A stretch of DNA of 64,000 nucleotides from Sphingobacterium arenae (GCF_014692505.1 NZ_JACNYK010000001.1:1187922-1251921); one strand, 5' to 3'; positions 27,960-37,300 are shown, numbered from the stretch's first letter. Program-made: numbers and translations. The notes: generated by a model not told the origin, from the sequence alone.

Positions 27960-28868
27960 ATGAAGCAGTTTATCTCTGATTTTGGTAAATTAGTTAAGCT
28001 TAGGCTGAATTTGACCGTTGTTTTTTCCGCGTCTATTTCATTTTTGATTGGAGCGCAACAACAGGGGGATGTTATTTGGATAAACTGGTTGATTCTGACT
28101 ATCGGTGGGTTTATGATAACCGGATCGGCAAATGGTTTTAATGAAATCATCGAGCGTAATTTGGATAAATTAATGGTGCGAACCCAAGACAGACCATTGC
28201 CTGCAGGTCGGATGACTACGGGGCAGGCGTTGGTATTGAGCTTGTTTATGGGATTGTTTGGCACACTATTGCTCCTGCAGTTGAATTTTCTTGCTGGATT
28301 GCTATCGGTGTTTGCGATTTTTCTATATGCATTTGTATATACGCCATTGAAACAAAAATCACCTATAGCGGTTTTTGTTGGTGCATTTCCAGGGGCGCTG
28401 CCTCCATTGATTGGTTATTATGCTGCTTTTGAGTCGGCTGGATTTGGTTTTGAATATGCAGCGGTTAGTGAGGCCGCGATTGTCATAACACCCTGGGTTT
28501 TGTTCTTAGTTCAATTCTTTTGGCAGTTTCCCCATTTTTGGGCTATTGCTTGGGTGGCTGATGAGGATTATAAGCATGCCGGATTTAGGTTATTGCCAAC
28601 TACGCGGAAAGACGCTGTTTCTGCTTGGATGATTTTTATCTCGGCTGCGTTGATGATTCCGGTAGGCTTACTGCCGATGTATTACGGTTTCGGTGGTTGG
28701 GTATTTACTATAGTGTCCGTGTTGGGCGGTCTGTTGTTTGCTTATTATGGAATGAAACACGTACAGGAGAGAACAGATGCCACGGCAAAAAAAGTGATGT
28801 TTACTTCTTTTTTTTATTTGCCTTTGACACAATTAGTTTTGTTATTTGATTTTATTCCTTTGAAATAG
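27960..28868 (+). CDS. ctaB: Protoheme IX farnesyltransferase (heme O synthase)
   Basis: UbiA-type prenyltransferase that adds a hydroxyethylfarnesyl group to heme B, making heme O. The 302 residues include the aspartate-rich prenyl-diphosphate site: NGFNEIIERNLDKLMVRTQDRPLPAG (about residues 59-84) is the CtaB version of NxxxDxxxD. A second site, ADEDYKHAGFRLLP, is near 200. Multiple transmembrane helices cover the remainder. The stop is immediately followed by the subunit III start with no gap, so translation is probably coupled. Confidence 0.95.
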   Translation: MKQFISDFGKLVKLRLNLTVVFSASISFLIGAQQQGDVIWINWLILTIGGFMITGSANGFNEIIERNLDKLMVRTQDRPLPAGRMTTGQALVLSLFMGLFGTLLLLQLNFLAGLLSVFAIFLYAFVYTPLKQKSPIAVFVGAFPGALPPLIGYYAAFESAGFGFEYAAVSEAAIVITPWVLFLVQFFWQFPHFWAIAWVADEDYKHAGFRLLPTTRKDAVSAWMIFISAALMIPVGLLPMYYGFGGWVFTIVSVLGGLLFAYYGMKHVQERTDATAKKVMFTSFFYLPLTQLVLLFDFIPLK

Positions 28869-29456
28869 ATGGAACGTACGGAAGATTATACAATGGAGGA
28901 AGTGCTTCAATCGAGGAAGGCCAAAAAATTCAATCTTTGGCTGGGTATGATTGGTATGTTTATGATGTTTGCTGCATTATCGAGTGGCTTCATTGTATAC
29001 ACGGCTAGTGGAGTCGATAAGGGAATTAAAACGATATTGCCGAATACATTTATTTACAGTACGATTGTGATCGTTGTAAGTAGTTTGATTTTACATTTAG
29101 GTTATCGCGCAACAAAGTTAGAACAACTGGGCAAGCAGAAGCTGTTTTTATTGTTGACGATTGTTTTGGGAGTGGTATTCTTCGTATTGCAGCTAGACGC
29201 ATGGTCTGTGTTAACGGAGCGCGGTGTCTATTTTGTAAATAATAACGCTTCGCAATCCTTTATATATGTATTTACGGGAATGCATTTAGCACATATTATC
29301 GCGGGTTTGATCGTATTGGTAAGATGTTTATGGGGGGCTTTAAAGCCGATACCCTTTCCGGACAACCTATTCCGCATGAATTTAGCCGCTATTTTTTGGC
29401 ATTTTCTCGATCTTTTATGGATTTATATTTATGTTTTCTTACTTTTGAATCAATAA
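28869..29456 (+). CDS. Cytochrome c oxidase subunit III-like protein (first copy)
   Basis: Heme-copper oxidase subunit III family, 195 residues with five hydrophobic helices. Family landmarks are NASQSFIYVFTGMHLAHIIAGLIVL (about 120-144) and the C-terminal FWHFLDLLWIYIYVFLLLNQ. It lacks the longer seven-helix form. It starts directly after the ctaB stop and is followed nine bases later by a second subunit III gene. Two successive subunit III genes are common in Bacteroidota oxidase operons. Subunit III stabilises subunit I and supports proton uptake; whether both copies assemble into one oxidase cannot be read here. Confidence 0.88.
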   Translation: MERTEDYTMEEVLQSRKAKKFNLWLGMIGMFMMFAALSSGFIVYTASGVDKGIKTILPNTFIYSTIVIVVSSLILHLGYRATKLEQLGKQKLFLLLTIVLGVVFFVLQLDAWSVLTERGVYFVNNNASQSFIYVFTGMHLAHIIAGLIVLVRCLWGALKPIPFPDNLFRMNLAAIFWHFLDLLWIYIYVFLLLNQ

Positions 29457-29465
29457 TAGTAAAAA

Positions 29466-30203
29466 ATGAGTACAACAACTGTATCGCAATTGGATAAGGT
29501 GAAAGATGGCCCATGGAATGGAGGAAGGTCACCTTGGAACTTAGAGTATGGAAAGATCATGATGTGGTTTTTCTTGGTGTCGGATACCTTTACATTTTCT
29601 GCATTTCTGATTATGTACGGTGCGCAGAAATTCGCGCAACCTACGTGGATTGATGCGGATAAAGTGTTCCAGTCTATTCCGGGGATTGCCGAATCCGGCC
29701 AGCCATTGGTATTTGTCGGAATTATGACCTTTATCTTGATCATGTCCTCTGTTACGATGGTATTGGCAGTGGATGCAGGACATCGGAATAAGAAAAATGA
29801 GGTGGTGAAATGGATGCTTTGGACTATCTTGGGTGGTTTGTGTTTCTTGGGTTGCCAGGCTATTGAGTGGACGCATTTGCATCACCAAGGATTTTGGTTC
29901 GGAAGAAATCCAGCCACAGGTTTGGAGGGAGAGGCCGTAGCAGAAGCCCTTGCACCGTATTTTACCAAAGACATTGCTTATACGGCGGCATTACAATTTG
30001 CTAATATGTTCTTTACCATTACAGGATTTCACGGATTTCACGTTTCCATTGGCGTCTTGTTAAATATTATTGTTTTGTGTAAAACATTAAATAATACTTT
30101 TCAAAAAAGCGGTTCTTATTTGATGGTAGAAAAAGTCGGTTTATATTGGCACTTTGTAGACTTAGTTTGGGTGTTTGTATTTACGTTCTTCTATTTGATT
30201 TAA
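29466..30203 (+). CDS. Cytochrome c oxidase subunit III (second copy)
   Basis: Second subunit III of the operon, 245 residues. It begins with a soluble stretch, then helices with WFFLVSDTFTFSAFLIMYGAQ near residue 35. The family motif ITGFHGFHVSIGVLLNI is near 190, and the C-terminal VGLYWHFVDLVWVFVFTFFYLI is typical. The loop between the middle helices holds HLHHQGFWFGRNP. The N-terminal part corresponds to a segment the first copy lacks in this form. Followed 34 bases later by the subunit IV gene. Confidence 0.92.
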   Translation: MSTTTVSQLDKVKDGPWNGGRSPWNLEYGKIMMWFFLVSDTFTFSAFLIMYGAQKFAQPTWIDADKVFQSIPGIAESGQPLVFVGIMTFILIMSSVTMVLAVDAGHRNKKNEVVKWMLWTILGGLCFLGCQAIEWTHLHHQGFWFGRNPATGLEGEAVAEALAPYFTKDIAYTAALQFANMFFTITGFHGFHVSIGVLLNIIVLCKTLNNTFQKSGSYLMVEKVGLYWHFVDLVWVFVFTFFYLI

Positions 30204-30237
30204 TTAATTGGGTTATAATAAAATAACAAATATAGAA

Positions 30238-30618
30238 ATGTCACATCATAACGAAAATATTGCAGCGGTTCACGGACATGAGGAACACGGCGGCATGGAC
30301 AAAAAGGGGATTTGGAGAGTTTTCTTTGTCTTGTTAGCATTGACTGCGCTCGAGTTTTTAATAGCTTTGGGTTTTGTCCATCATTGGGGAATCATCGAAA
30401 AGGGAATGTTTTTGAATGTAGTATATATTGTCCTAACGTTGGCAAAAGCCTACTATATTGTAGCCTATTTTATGCACTTGAAGTTTGAAAAATCAAGCTT
30501 TATTGTATGCTGTAGTGTAGGTTTACTCTTTATTGTATATTTTATAATTTTGTTACTGATTGAAGGAGACTTTTTACTGGACGCATTTCAGTCGCATCCC
30601 GTGTTCCCAAATAATTAG
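30238..30618 (+). CDS. Cytochrome c oxidase subunit IV-like protein
   Basis: Small membrane protein of the prokaryotic cytochrome c oxidase subunit IV family (CtaF/CyoD-like). From ATG 30238 it has 126 residues; a TTG ten codons upstream is a weaker start. The N-terminus is His- and Glu-rich (HHNENIAAVHGHEEHGG). Three hydrophobic helices follow, including LALTALEFLIALGFV and TLAKAYYIVAYFMHLKFE, the latter being the family signature. The His-rich tail could bind metal, but no role is known. It closes the set of structural oxidase genes. Confidence 0.88.
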   Translation: MSHHNENIAAVHGHEEHGGMDKKGIWRVFFVLLALTALEFLIALGFVHHWGIIEKGMFLNVVYIVLTLAKAYYIVAYFMHLKFEKSSFIVCCSVGLLFIVYFIILLLIEGDFLLDAFQSHPVFPNN

Positions 30619-30637
30619 TATTAGTGGAAGGTAGTGA

Positions 30638-31357
30638 ATGGGTAAGCGTACTCAAATAAATAAAGGAAAGATAATAATCCTGGCATTGATCTTACTCTTG
30701 CCAGGATTTTTATATATAGCTGTTAATCGGTTCGGCTCGAACGAATATGTACGACTGCCGGTATTCGGAGAGAAAAGTCTTAGTGGAGAGACCAAAAGGA
30801 ATTGGGGTAGGGAATATCCAGATACGATTTTTCATACCGTTGAAGAGATGGTTTTCAAAGATGCGTCCGGCAAGGACGTCCTTTTTCCCGCACCTGATAC
30901 CTGCGTTAGTGTTGTACATCTTTTTTATACACGTGACGAGGCGTTTTCCCGGTTGATGTTGGATCATGTAGATGCGTTGGCAACACGGTTTAAGGGTAAT
31001 CCAATAATCAGCTTTTATTCTATTTCGGTAGATAGCATGGAGACAGGGGCTTCGCTATCATCGTTTGTTCGTGGTTATAAGAATATGGCAGAGAAGCAAT
31101 GGCAAACTGTGTTTAGCCCTTCGACTGATATTTTCAGATACAGCCGGGAACAGTTACTGATTGACGCGATGGTAGACCCTGCGGATTCTAGCCGGTTTCT
31201 GATCAGCAATCGCTTGGTGCTACTGGATTCGAAGCGTCGTATCCGTGGCTTTTATGATATTAGTCAGAAAGGCGAGGTGGACCGCTTAGAAGATGAATTA
31301 AAATTATTGTCTGTGGAAGAAATTCGTAACAGATCATTAAAAGTGGAGAAGAAATAA
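30638..31357 (+). CDS. SCO1/SenC-like thioredoxin-fold protein lacking copper ligands
   Basis: Membrane-anchored protein (signal-anchor helix about 11-30) with an SCO1/SenC-like fold. Family landmarks are F--DASGKDVLFP near 73-84, SVVHLFYT at 91-98, the IISFYSISVDS strand and the C-terminal RLVLLDSKRRIRGFYD. SCO proteins normally deliver copper to CuA through a CxxxC pair just after FFYT and a distal His. Here the CxxxC positions read RDEAF, the His position lies in FLISNR, and the only cysteine is C89. Copper transfer by the classical mechanism is thus excluded. The gene sits where a functional SCO gene is usual, so it may be a chaperone-like remnant or a divergent assembly factor. Confidence 0.8.
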   Translation: MGKRTQINKGKIIILALILLLPGFLYIAVNRFGSNEYVRLPVFGEKSLSGETKRNWGREYPDTIFHTVEEMVFKDASGKDVLFPAPDTCVSVVHLFYTRDEAFSRLMLDHVDALATRFKGNPIISFYSISVDSMETGASLSSFVRGYKNMAEKQWQTVFSPSTDIFRYSREQLLIDAMVDPADSSRFLISNRLVLLDSKRRIRGFYDISQKGEVDRLEDELKLLSVEEIRNRSLKVEKK

Positions 31358-31360
31358 GAT

Positions 31361-31903
31361 ATGGGTATGATGACGGCAGAGGAGAAGAAATACAAAAAGT
31401 GGATTATCACGCTTTCGATAATTATTCCTTTAGTTGTGGCGATGCTTTTCGGTGTAAATTTGAGGAAGTTAGGTTACGATGTGGAACCCTTAACCTTCTT
31501 ACCGCCCATTTATGCAACTATCAACGGGATTACCGCGGTTTTATTGATGGTAGCCGTGTCTGCCGTGAAAAGAGGAAATAGAAAATTGCACGAGAATTTA
31601 ATTAAGGTGTGTATGGGGTGTTCTGTGGCCTTCTTATTGATGTATGTGGCCTATCACATGACATCTGAATCTACGCCGTATGGCGGAGAAGGCACGTTAC
31701 GATATCTGTATTTCATTGTATTGATTAGTCATATCCTTTTATCGATTATCGTCATACCTTTTGTGTTGTTTACATTCGTGCGCGGTATTGCAGGCGCTTA
31801 CGAGCGACATAAAAAACTAGCACGTATCACCTATCCGATGTGGTTGTATGTGGCCGTAACAGGTGTGGTTGTCTATTTGATGATTTCTCCTTATTACAAT
31901 TAG
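31361..31903 (+). CDS. DUF420 membrane protein, CtaM-like oxidase assembly factor
   Basis: DUF420-family membrane protein of 180 residues with five hydrophobic helices; the Firmicutes homologue CtaM/YozB is needed for maturation of heme A oxidases. Visible family features are the PPIYATINGITAVLLM helix (about 45-60), MYVAYHMTSESTPYGGEG with its histidine, and the ISHILLSIIVIP helix. The C-terminal YPMWLYVAVTGVVVYLMI is typical. It starts three bases after the SCO-like gene. Its position fits a role in oxidase assembly, perhaps more important here because the neighbouring SCO-like protein lacks copper ligands. Confidence 0.85.
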   Translation: MGMMTAEEKKYKKWIITLSIIIPLVVAMLFGVNLRKLGYDVEPLTFLPPIYATINGITAVLLMVAVSAVKRGNRKLHENLIKVCMGCSVAFLLMYVAYHMTSESTPYGGEGTLRYLYFIVLISHILLSIIVIPFVLFTFVRGIAGAYERHKKLARITYPMWLYVAVTGVVVYLMISPYYN

Positions 31904-31936
31904 AGGTACGAATAGGATTCCCTTAACTTTATAGAA

Positions 31937-32401
31937 ATGAAAAGAGTTTGGATTTATCAGAGTAACCGGTTTTTGAAAGAGGACGAAATTCAAAGAGTAG
32001 AGCAAATTCTTCAAGAATTTGTTGCTCAATGGACAGCGCATGGCGATCAGCTGGCCGGTTCGTTTGAAATTCGTTATGGGCTATTTATTCTTCTGTTCGT
32101 CGATGAACAAAAAGCTATGGTCACGGGATGTTCTATTGATAAGTCGGTACACCTCTTGAAGAAAATCGAACAAGTACTCGGAATCTCCCTATTTGATCGA
32201 TTACAGATCGCTTATCGTTCTGCAGCAGAGGAGCCCATCAAAGTGGCTAAACAAGATGATTTTCGAAAATTGTTGGCTACAGGTGTTATTCATTCAGATG
32301 CTACTATCGTTTTTAATAATATGATATCTTCCGTAGAGGAATTGGAGACAAAATGGGAAGTGCCAATGCAAGCGAGCTGGCACTCCAAAGTATTTTTGTA
32401 A
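31937..32401 (+). CDS. Conserved hypothetical protein
   Basis: Soluble protein of 154 residues with no signal peptide, membrane helix or recognisable catalytic motif. Starts MKRVWIYQSNRFLKEDEI, followed by QWTAHGDQLAGSFEIRYG and MVTGCSIDKSVHLLKKIE. Similar proteins in this phylum are, as I recall, often labelled ABC transporter ATPase, but there is no Walker A, Walker B or signature motif here, so that label should not be used. It lies 33 bases after the DUF420 gene on the same strand and is probably the last gene of the respiratory operon. Its end is only ten bases from the convergent pckA stop. Confidence 0.7.
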   Translation: MKRVWIYQSNRFLKEDEIQRVEQILQEFVAQWTAHGDQLAGSFEIRYGLFILLFVDEQKAMVTGCSIDKSVHLLKKIEQVLGISLFDRLQIAYRSAAEEPIKVAKQDDFRKLLATGVIHSDATIVFNNMISSVEELETKWEVPMQASWHSKVFL

Positions 32402-32411
32402 GAAAGAACAC

Positions 32412-34004
32412 TTAAACCTCTTGCACCAATTGAGGTGAAGCATTTTGTATTTCTTGACTGGCTTTCGTGCGGTATGGAGCGAAATTCTGAATGAAAAGAT
32501 CCGCCAATATTTTTGCCTGTTTATCGTACGCATCCTTATTTTTCCAAGTATTTCGAGTGTCTAATATTTCTGCCGGAACACCGGGACATGTTTCGGGTAT
32601 GAGGACTCCAAAATAGGGGTGGGGTGTAAACATTTGATTTGTAAGATCTCCTTGAATGGCGGCTTGCACCATGGCACGGGTATAATGTAAACTGATTCTG
32701 TTTCCAACACCATAAGCTCCCCCTGTCCAACCTGTGTTCACCAGCCAGACATTAACTTCGGGATGGGCATCTAGCTTTTTGCCTAATAATTCGGCGTATG
32801 CTGTAGGATGGAGAGGAAGGAAAACTCTTCCGAAGCATGCAGAGAAGGTGCTCTGCGGTTCACGGATGCCAACCTCGGTTCCGGCTACTTTAGCGGTATA
32901 TCCCGATAAGAAGTGATACATCGCCTGCGCTGTCGTCAATTTGGCGATGGGGGGCAAAACACCAAAAGCATCGCATGTCAGAAAAAAGATATTTTTTGGT
33001 ATTCCACCTGTAGAATGTTTCTTTGCATTCTTGATATGATCAATAGGATACGCTGCCCGTGTATTTTCGGTAATGCCAGCATCGCCATAATCCACTCTAT
33101 TCGTGTCTGAAAAGAAACCGACATTTTCGAGGAGCGCAGGGTGCTTTATGGCAGCATATATTTGAGGCTCTTTGTCTGCACGAAGGTCAATACATTTAGC
33201 GTAACAGCCCCCTTCGAAATTAAACACGGTGTCAGCGGCCCAACCGTGTTCATCGTCTCCGATTAATTTGCGATTAACGTCAGCAGACAGCGTTGTCTTT
33301 CCTGTACCGCTTAGCCCAAAGAATAGGGCTACATCACCCTGTATTCCTTCGTTTGCAGAACAGTGCATGGGCAGTACGTTGTGTTGGTGGGGCAATAGAA
33401 AATTCAAGACCGAGAAGATCCCCTTTTTCATTTCACCCGTGTAGGCGGACCCGCCTATCAAAATCATTTTCTTACTGAAATTGATCATCGTGAAATTCTC
33501 TTGTCTGGTTCCATCGATTGCGGGGTCGGCTAAAAACTCCGGCACTTGTAATATCACCCATTCTTGTTGATAAGTTTCAAGCTCACTCGTTGATGGTCGC
33601 AGGAAAAGATGATGACAGAACAGGTTCGCCCAAGGCGTTGTATTCATGACGGTAACGTTGAGTCGATAATCGAAATCTGCGCCAGCGTAACACTGACGTA
33701 CCCATACTTCCCGGTCTTGAATAAAGACGTTCATTTTTCGTAAAAGATTGTCAAAGATCTCAGAAGAAACCGGAATATTGACTTCTCCCCAATCAACAGT
33801 GTTTTCCGACATTTCGTCCCGAACGATAAAGCGGTCTTTAGGAGAACGCCCCGTAAATTTTCCTGTTTGAATACACAGCGCTCCGGTGTCATTGAGTTTA
33901 CCCTGGCCGCGTTCCAGTGTCTGACGGACGAGGGTATTTGCATCTTGATTAAGATAAACCTGTGCAGGGCGTGTAGCTAACCTTTCCATAGCCATAAGAA
34001 TCAT
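32412..34004 (-). CDS. pckA: Phosphoenolpyruvate carboxykinase (ATP)
   Basis: Converts oxaloacetate and ATP to phosphoenolpyruvate, CO2 and ADP, the entry step of gluconeogenesis. The 530 residues match the ATP-dependent family. Visible motifs are the N-terminal TGKFTGRSPKDRFIV, the metal/oxaloacetate region with MHCSANEG, the P-loop GLSGTGKTTLSAD (near 236-248), DDEHGWA after it, and FEGGCYAK. Start may be Met1 or Met4/Met6. The gene converges with the respiratory operon and is monocistronic. A weak minus-strand -7-like box (TACCTTCG) lies near 34021-34028, one base off consensus. Confidence 0.97.
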   Translation of the reverse strand: MILMAMERLATRPAQVYLNQDANTLVRQTLERGQGKLNDTGALCIQTGKFTGRSPKDRFIVRDEMSENTVDWGEVNIPVSSEIFDNLLRKMNVFIQDREVWVRQCYAGADFDYRLNVTVMNTTPWANLFCHHLFLRPSTSELETYQQEWVILQVPEFLADPAIDGTRQENFTMINFSKKMILIGGSAYTGEMKKGIFSVLNFLLPHQHNVLPMHCSANEGIQGDVALFFGLSGTGKTTLSADVNRKLIGDDEHGWAADTVFNFEGGCYAKCIDLRADKEPQIYAAIKHPALLENVGFFSDTNRVDYGDAGITENTRAAYPIDHIKNAKKHSTGGIPKNIFFLTCDAFGVLPPIAKLTTAQAMYHFLSGYTAKVAGTEVGIREPQSTFSACFGRVFLPLHPTAYAELLGKKLDAHPEVNVWLVNTGWTGGAYGVGNRISLHYTRAMVQAAIQGDLTNQMFTPHPYFGVLIPETCPGVPAEILDTRNTWKNKDAYDKQAKILADLFIQNFAPYRTKASQEIQNASPQLVQEV

Positions 34005-34191
34005 TATTTGGTTTATGGAGCGAAGGTATGGAGAATAAGAATAGAAAATGGGTGAGGGATAGTTTCCGTAAATAATTGGATAAAATATATTAATATTTTA
34101 ATTTTTAATATTTTTTCGGAATAATTGTTTGTGTTGGTCCTGGATTTCGATATTATTAAAGGTTGAGATTGTGCTTAAGAAGCTACTAACG

Positions 34192-35091
34192 CTAGTGGTA
34201 TGTGAGCGAAACCTCTTTCTGATTAACGTTGAGCGTCACTTCTTTCCCAAAAATAAGACTATAATTATTGTCGATGTGTCCGGCAGGGAAATCAAAGCAG
34301 ACGGGGAAATCATATCCGCGTACTTTATCCATGATAATCTCTTCAACCCGCTGTCCAAACGGCGGATCACTATCTTTTAGGGAGGTAAAGCCGCCTACAA
34401 TTAATCCTTTGAGATTGGTCAACTTATTTGCTCTTTTCAAGGTCCACAGCATACGATCAATATTATAGTGCTGTTCGCCAACATCTTCAATGAAGAGAAT
34501 TTTACCGTCATATTTACCATCGGATGGAGAAGCCAAGATGCTATGAAGAATGGCTAAATTTCCCCCAAACAGATGGCCATACCCTTTGCCGGATCGGTTT
34601 GGAAAGGTGTGTTGGTGATAGTTGATGTCGATATTATTGCCGAATAAAGCATGCTCCAGGGAGGTGAGTGCAGTTTTTGTACTTTCGGCGAAAGATTTTG
34701 GCATTTGTCCGTGTATACTGCAGATCCCCACTTTATGATGCAGATGGCTGTGCAGTACCGTGATGTCGCTGAAGCCTATGATCCACTTCGGATGTTTTTT
34801 GAGCTTTCGAAAGTCTAATTGGTCGATAATCCTAACTGTACCATAGCCACCCCGCGCGGCGAAAATAGCTTTAATGTCCGGATCGTCAAGTGCAGCCTGT
34901 AAATCCTGTCTGCGTACCTCGTCTGTCCCGGCAAATTGGTGGAATCGGGAAGTGACGCTTTTGCCTACTCCTACGCGGAGCCCCCAACTGCTCAATATCT
35001 GGAGAGCAACTTCTATATCGCCTTTGATATAGCTTGCCGGACAAACAATAGCAACTTTATCGCCTTTCTTAAGAAATTCTGGTGATTTCAT
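34192..35091 (-). CDS. LD-carboxypeptidase (peptidase S66), murein recycling
   Basis: Serine peptidase of family S66 that removes the terminal D-alanine from cytoplasmic murein tetrapeptides during cell-wall recycling. The 299 residues carry the complete Ser-Glu-His triad: S108 in GFSDIT, E202 in FIEDVGE and H272 in PAGHIDN. ARGGYGTVRIID near 79-90 is the usual nucleotide-fold glycine stretch. No signal peptide is seen, consistent with a cytoplasmic enzyme. It diverges from metG with 139 bases between start codons. An AmpG-like transporter gene at 38874 is nearby but on the opposite strand and in another locus. Confidence 0.93.
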   Translation of the reverse strand: MKSPEFLKKGDKVAIVCPASYIKGDIEVALQILSSWGLRVGVGKSVTSRFHQFAGTDEVRRQDLQAALDDPDIKAIFAARGGYGTVRIIDQLDFRKLKKHPKWIIGFSDITVLHSHLHHKVGICSIHGQMPKSFAESTKTALTSLEHALFGNNIDINYHQHTFPNRSGKGYGHLFGGNLAILHSILASPSDGKYDGKILFIEDVGEQHYNIDRMLWTLKRANKLTNLKGLIVGGFTSLKDSDPPFGQRVEEIIMDKVRGYDFPVCFDFPAGHIDNNYSLIFGKEVTLNVNQKEVSLTYH

Positions 35092-35125
35092 ATCGCTCCC
35101 TTATTATTATACGCGCAATTTGAGT

Positions 35126-35133
35126 TATCTTTG
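35126..35133 (+). promoter_or_regulatory. -7 promoter element for metG
   Basis: TATCTTTG fits TAnnTTTG, 98 bases before the metG start. No -33 TTTG lies at the right distance. The resulting leader is about 90 bases. Confidence 0.4.
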
Positions 35134-35230
35134 CCAAAGAAACAAGTTTTCATCTGTTTATTTTCTTTTTAAAGGCTGATGAGGGCTAGGTTTTGTTTTA
35201 ATCATTGTTTGCAATTTAAATCGTTATACG

Positions 35231-37300
35231 TTGAGTATCTTATCTAAAAATCGTTTTACTATTACATCGGCTTTGCCTTACGCGAATGGTCCTTTACACA
35301 TCGGGCACCTTGCCGGAGCTTATGTTCCAGCTGATATTTTTGCACGCTTTCTTCGTTTGAACCATAAAGACGTGGTGTTCGTTTGCGGTTCGGATGAGCA
35401 CGGGGCGGCTATTACCATTAAGGCAAAGAAAGAAGGCGTAACACCGCGGGAGATTATAGATAAATACAATCAACAGATTAAAAAAAGCTTTGAAGAGTTT
35501 GGTATTGGTTTCGATATTTATCATCGTACATCGGAACAAGTGCATCATGAGTTGTCTCAGGAGTTTTTTATAAACCTCTATGAGAAGGGAGAATTTATAG
35601 AAAAATTTTCTGAACAGTATTATGATGAAGAATATCATCAGTTTTTGGCTGACCGCTATATCGTAGGTACATGCCCGCACTGCCATAATGAAGGTGCTTA
35701 TGGCGATCAGTGTGAGAAATGTGGTACATCTTTGAGCCCCACGGATTTGATTAACCCTAAATCGACGTTAAGCGGAAAAACCCCCGTGTTAAGAGAAACG
35801 AAGCACTGGTATCTCCCGCTCGATAAATATCAACCATGGTTGGAAAAATGGCTTATCGAAGGTAAAAAGAGTGTGCTTAAACCAAATGTTTTCGGACAAT
35901 GTCAGTCTTGGCTGAAATCTGGTCTACAGCCTCGTTCCATGACACGTGATCTGGACTGGGGGGTAGACGTTCCTCTTGAAGAAGCAAAAGGTAAAAAGTT
36001 ATATGTTTGGTTGGATGCGCCAATCGGGTATATTTCGGCCACGAAGCAATGGGCGCTTGACCATGGCCAAGATTGGGAAAAGTATTGGAAAAAACAAGTC
36101 AATACGGAAGACGATTCCACCTTGATTCATTTTATCGGAAAAGATAATATTGTATTTCATTGCATTACATTCCCCGCTATATTACATGCCCATGGTGAAT
36201 ATATTCTGCCGGAGAATGTGCCAGCAAATGAGTTTTTGAACTTAGAAGGAGATAAACTATCTACCTCCCGTAATCACGCGGTATGGTTGCATGAGTATCT
36301 TTTAGAATTTCCTGAAAAGCAAGACGAACTACGTTATGTGCTGACGTCTATTTTACCAGAAACATCGGATAGTGAGTTTACATGGAAGGATTTTCAGGCG
36401 CGTGTAAATAACGAACTGGTGGCTATTTTAGGTAATTTTGTAAACCGGGTAATGGTTCTTTCTCAGAAATATTTCGCAGGACAGGTTGTGGTAGGAGAGG
36501 CTTTGACAGATGGCGACCAGGGTATACTGGACGAGCTTATAACCTACCCGCAGCTCATTAGCCAAGCGATTGCACAATATCGTTTTCGAGAGGCATTAGG
36601 TCATTTCATGAATGTAGCTCGTCTAGGTAATAAATACTTGGCAGATGAAGAACCTTGGAAGATATACAAGGAAAATCCGGAGCGTGTTAAAACCGTGCTG
36701 TATGTAGCCTCGCAGATCGTTGCTAACCTCGCTGTAATGGCACAGCCGTTTTTACCGAAATCGGCCAGTAAGTTGTTTACGATGTTGAATTTGGAACAAC
36801 AAGATTGGATGCATGCCGGACAGCAAAATCTTATTCCATCGGGACATGTACTCGGAGATGCACAATTATTGTTTGAGAAGATTACGGATGAACAAGTAGA
36901 CTTTCAGTTGCAGAAGCTACAGGAAGCTAAAGCTAGCAATGCAGCTATAGCGACAAAAGCGGAGCCAGCGAAGGCGAATATCAGTTACGACGATTTCCTG
37001 AAAATGGATATTCGCGTCGGAACGATATTGGAAGCGGAGAAGGTCGCCAAGACGAAGAAATTATTAAAACTTAAAATTGACACGGGCATTGATCAACGCA
37101 CGGTCGTTTCGGGCATTGCGGAGTTTTTTAGCTCGGAAGATATTGTAGGTAAACAGGTCTCTATTCTTGTGAATTTGGAACCTCGAGTTATTAAAGGAAT
37201 AACATCCCAAGGGATGATTTTGATGGCGGAAGATGCGGATGGCCGATTAGACTTTGTGAATCCAACTTCGACGATTAAACCGGGTAGTTCGGTAAGGTAG
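35231..37300 (+). CDS. metG: Methionyl-tRNA synthetase with C-terminal tRNA-binding domain
   Basis: Charges tRNA-Met, class I synthetase. In-frame upstream codons reach a TGA at 35180 without an ATG or GTG, and the essential [11 protein letters not shown] motif begins at residue 10, so initiation must be at TTG 35231 or another rare codon. The 689 residues contain the HIGH box ([11 protein letters not shown], about 21-31) and a zinc knuckle with CPHC and CEKC (about 148-166). A KMSKS-type loop, [10 protein letters not shown] (about 340), follows, then the anticodon-binding helical domain and a C-terminal EMAP/Trbp111-like domain (about 585-689, [18 protein letters not shown]). Length is normal for the long bacterial type. 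Confidence 0.97.
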   Translation: MSILSKNRFTITSALPYANGPLHIGHLAGAYVPADIFARFLRLNHKDVVFVCGSDEHGAAITIKAKKEGVTPREIIDKYNQQIKKSFEEFGIGFDIYHRTSEQVHHELSQEFFINLYEKGEFIEKFSEQYYDEEYHQFLADRYIVGTCPHCHNEGAYGDQCEKCGTSLSPTDLINPKSTLSGKTPVLRETKHWYLPLDKYQPWLEKWLIEGKKSVLKPNVFGQCQSWLKSGLQPRSMTRDLDWGVDVPLEEAKGKKLYVWLDAPIGYISATKQWALDHGQDWEKYWKKQVNTEDDSTLIHFIGKDNIVFHCITFPAILHAHGEYILPENVPANEFLNLEGDKLSTSRNHAVWLHEYLLEFPEKQDELRYVLTSILPETSDSEFTWKDFQARVNNELVAILGNFVNRVMVLSQKYFAGQVVVGEALTDGDQGILDELITYPQLISQAIAQYRFREALGHFMNVARLGNKYLADEEPWKIYKENPERVKTVLYVASQIVANLAVMAQPFLPKSASKLFTMLNLEQQDWMHAGQQNLIPSGHVLGDAQLLFEKITDEQVDFQLQKLQEAKASNAAIATKAEPAKANISYDDFLKMDIRVGTILEAEKVAKTKKLLKLKIDTGIDQRTVVSGIAEFFSSEDIVGKQVSILVNLEPRVIKGITSQGMILMAEDADGRLDFVNPTSTIKPGSSVR

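Noticed and set aside
31937..32401. ABC transporter ATPase, a name I recall being used for similar proteins
   Set aside because: There is no Walker A, Walker B or LSGGQ-like motif in the 154 residues.
35119..35122. TTTG before the metG -7 box as its -33 element
   Set aside because: It is only three bases from the -7 box, far less than the roughly 19-22 expected.
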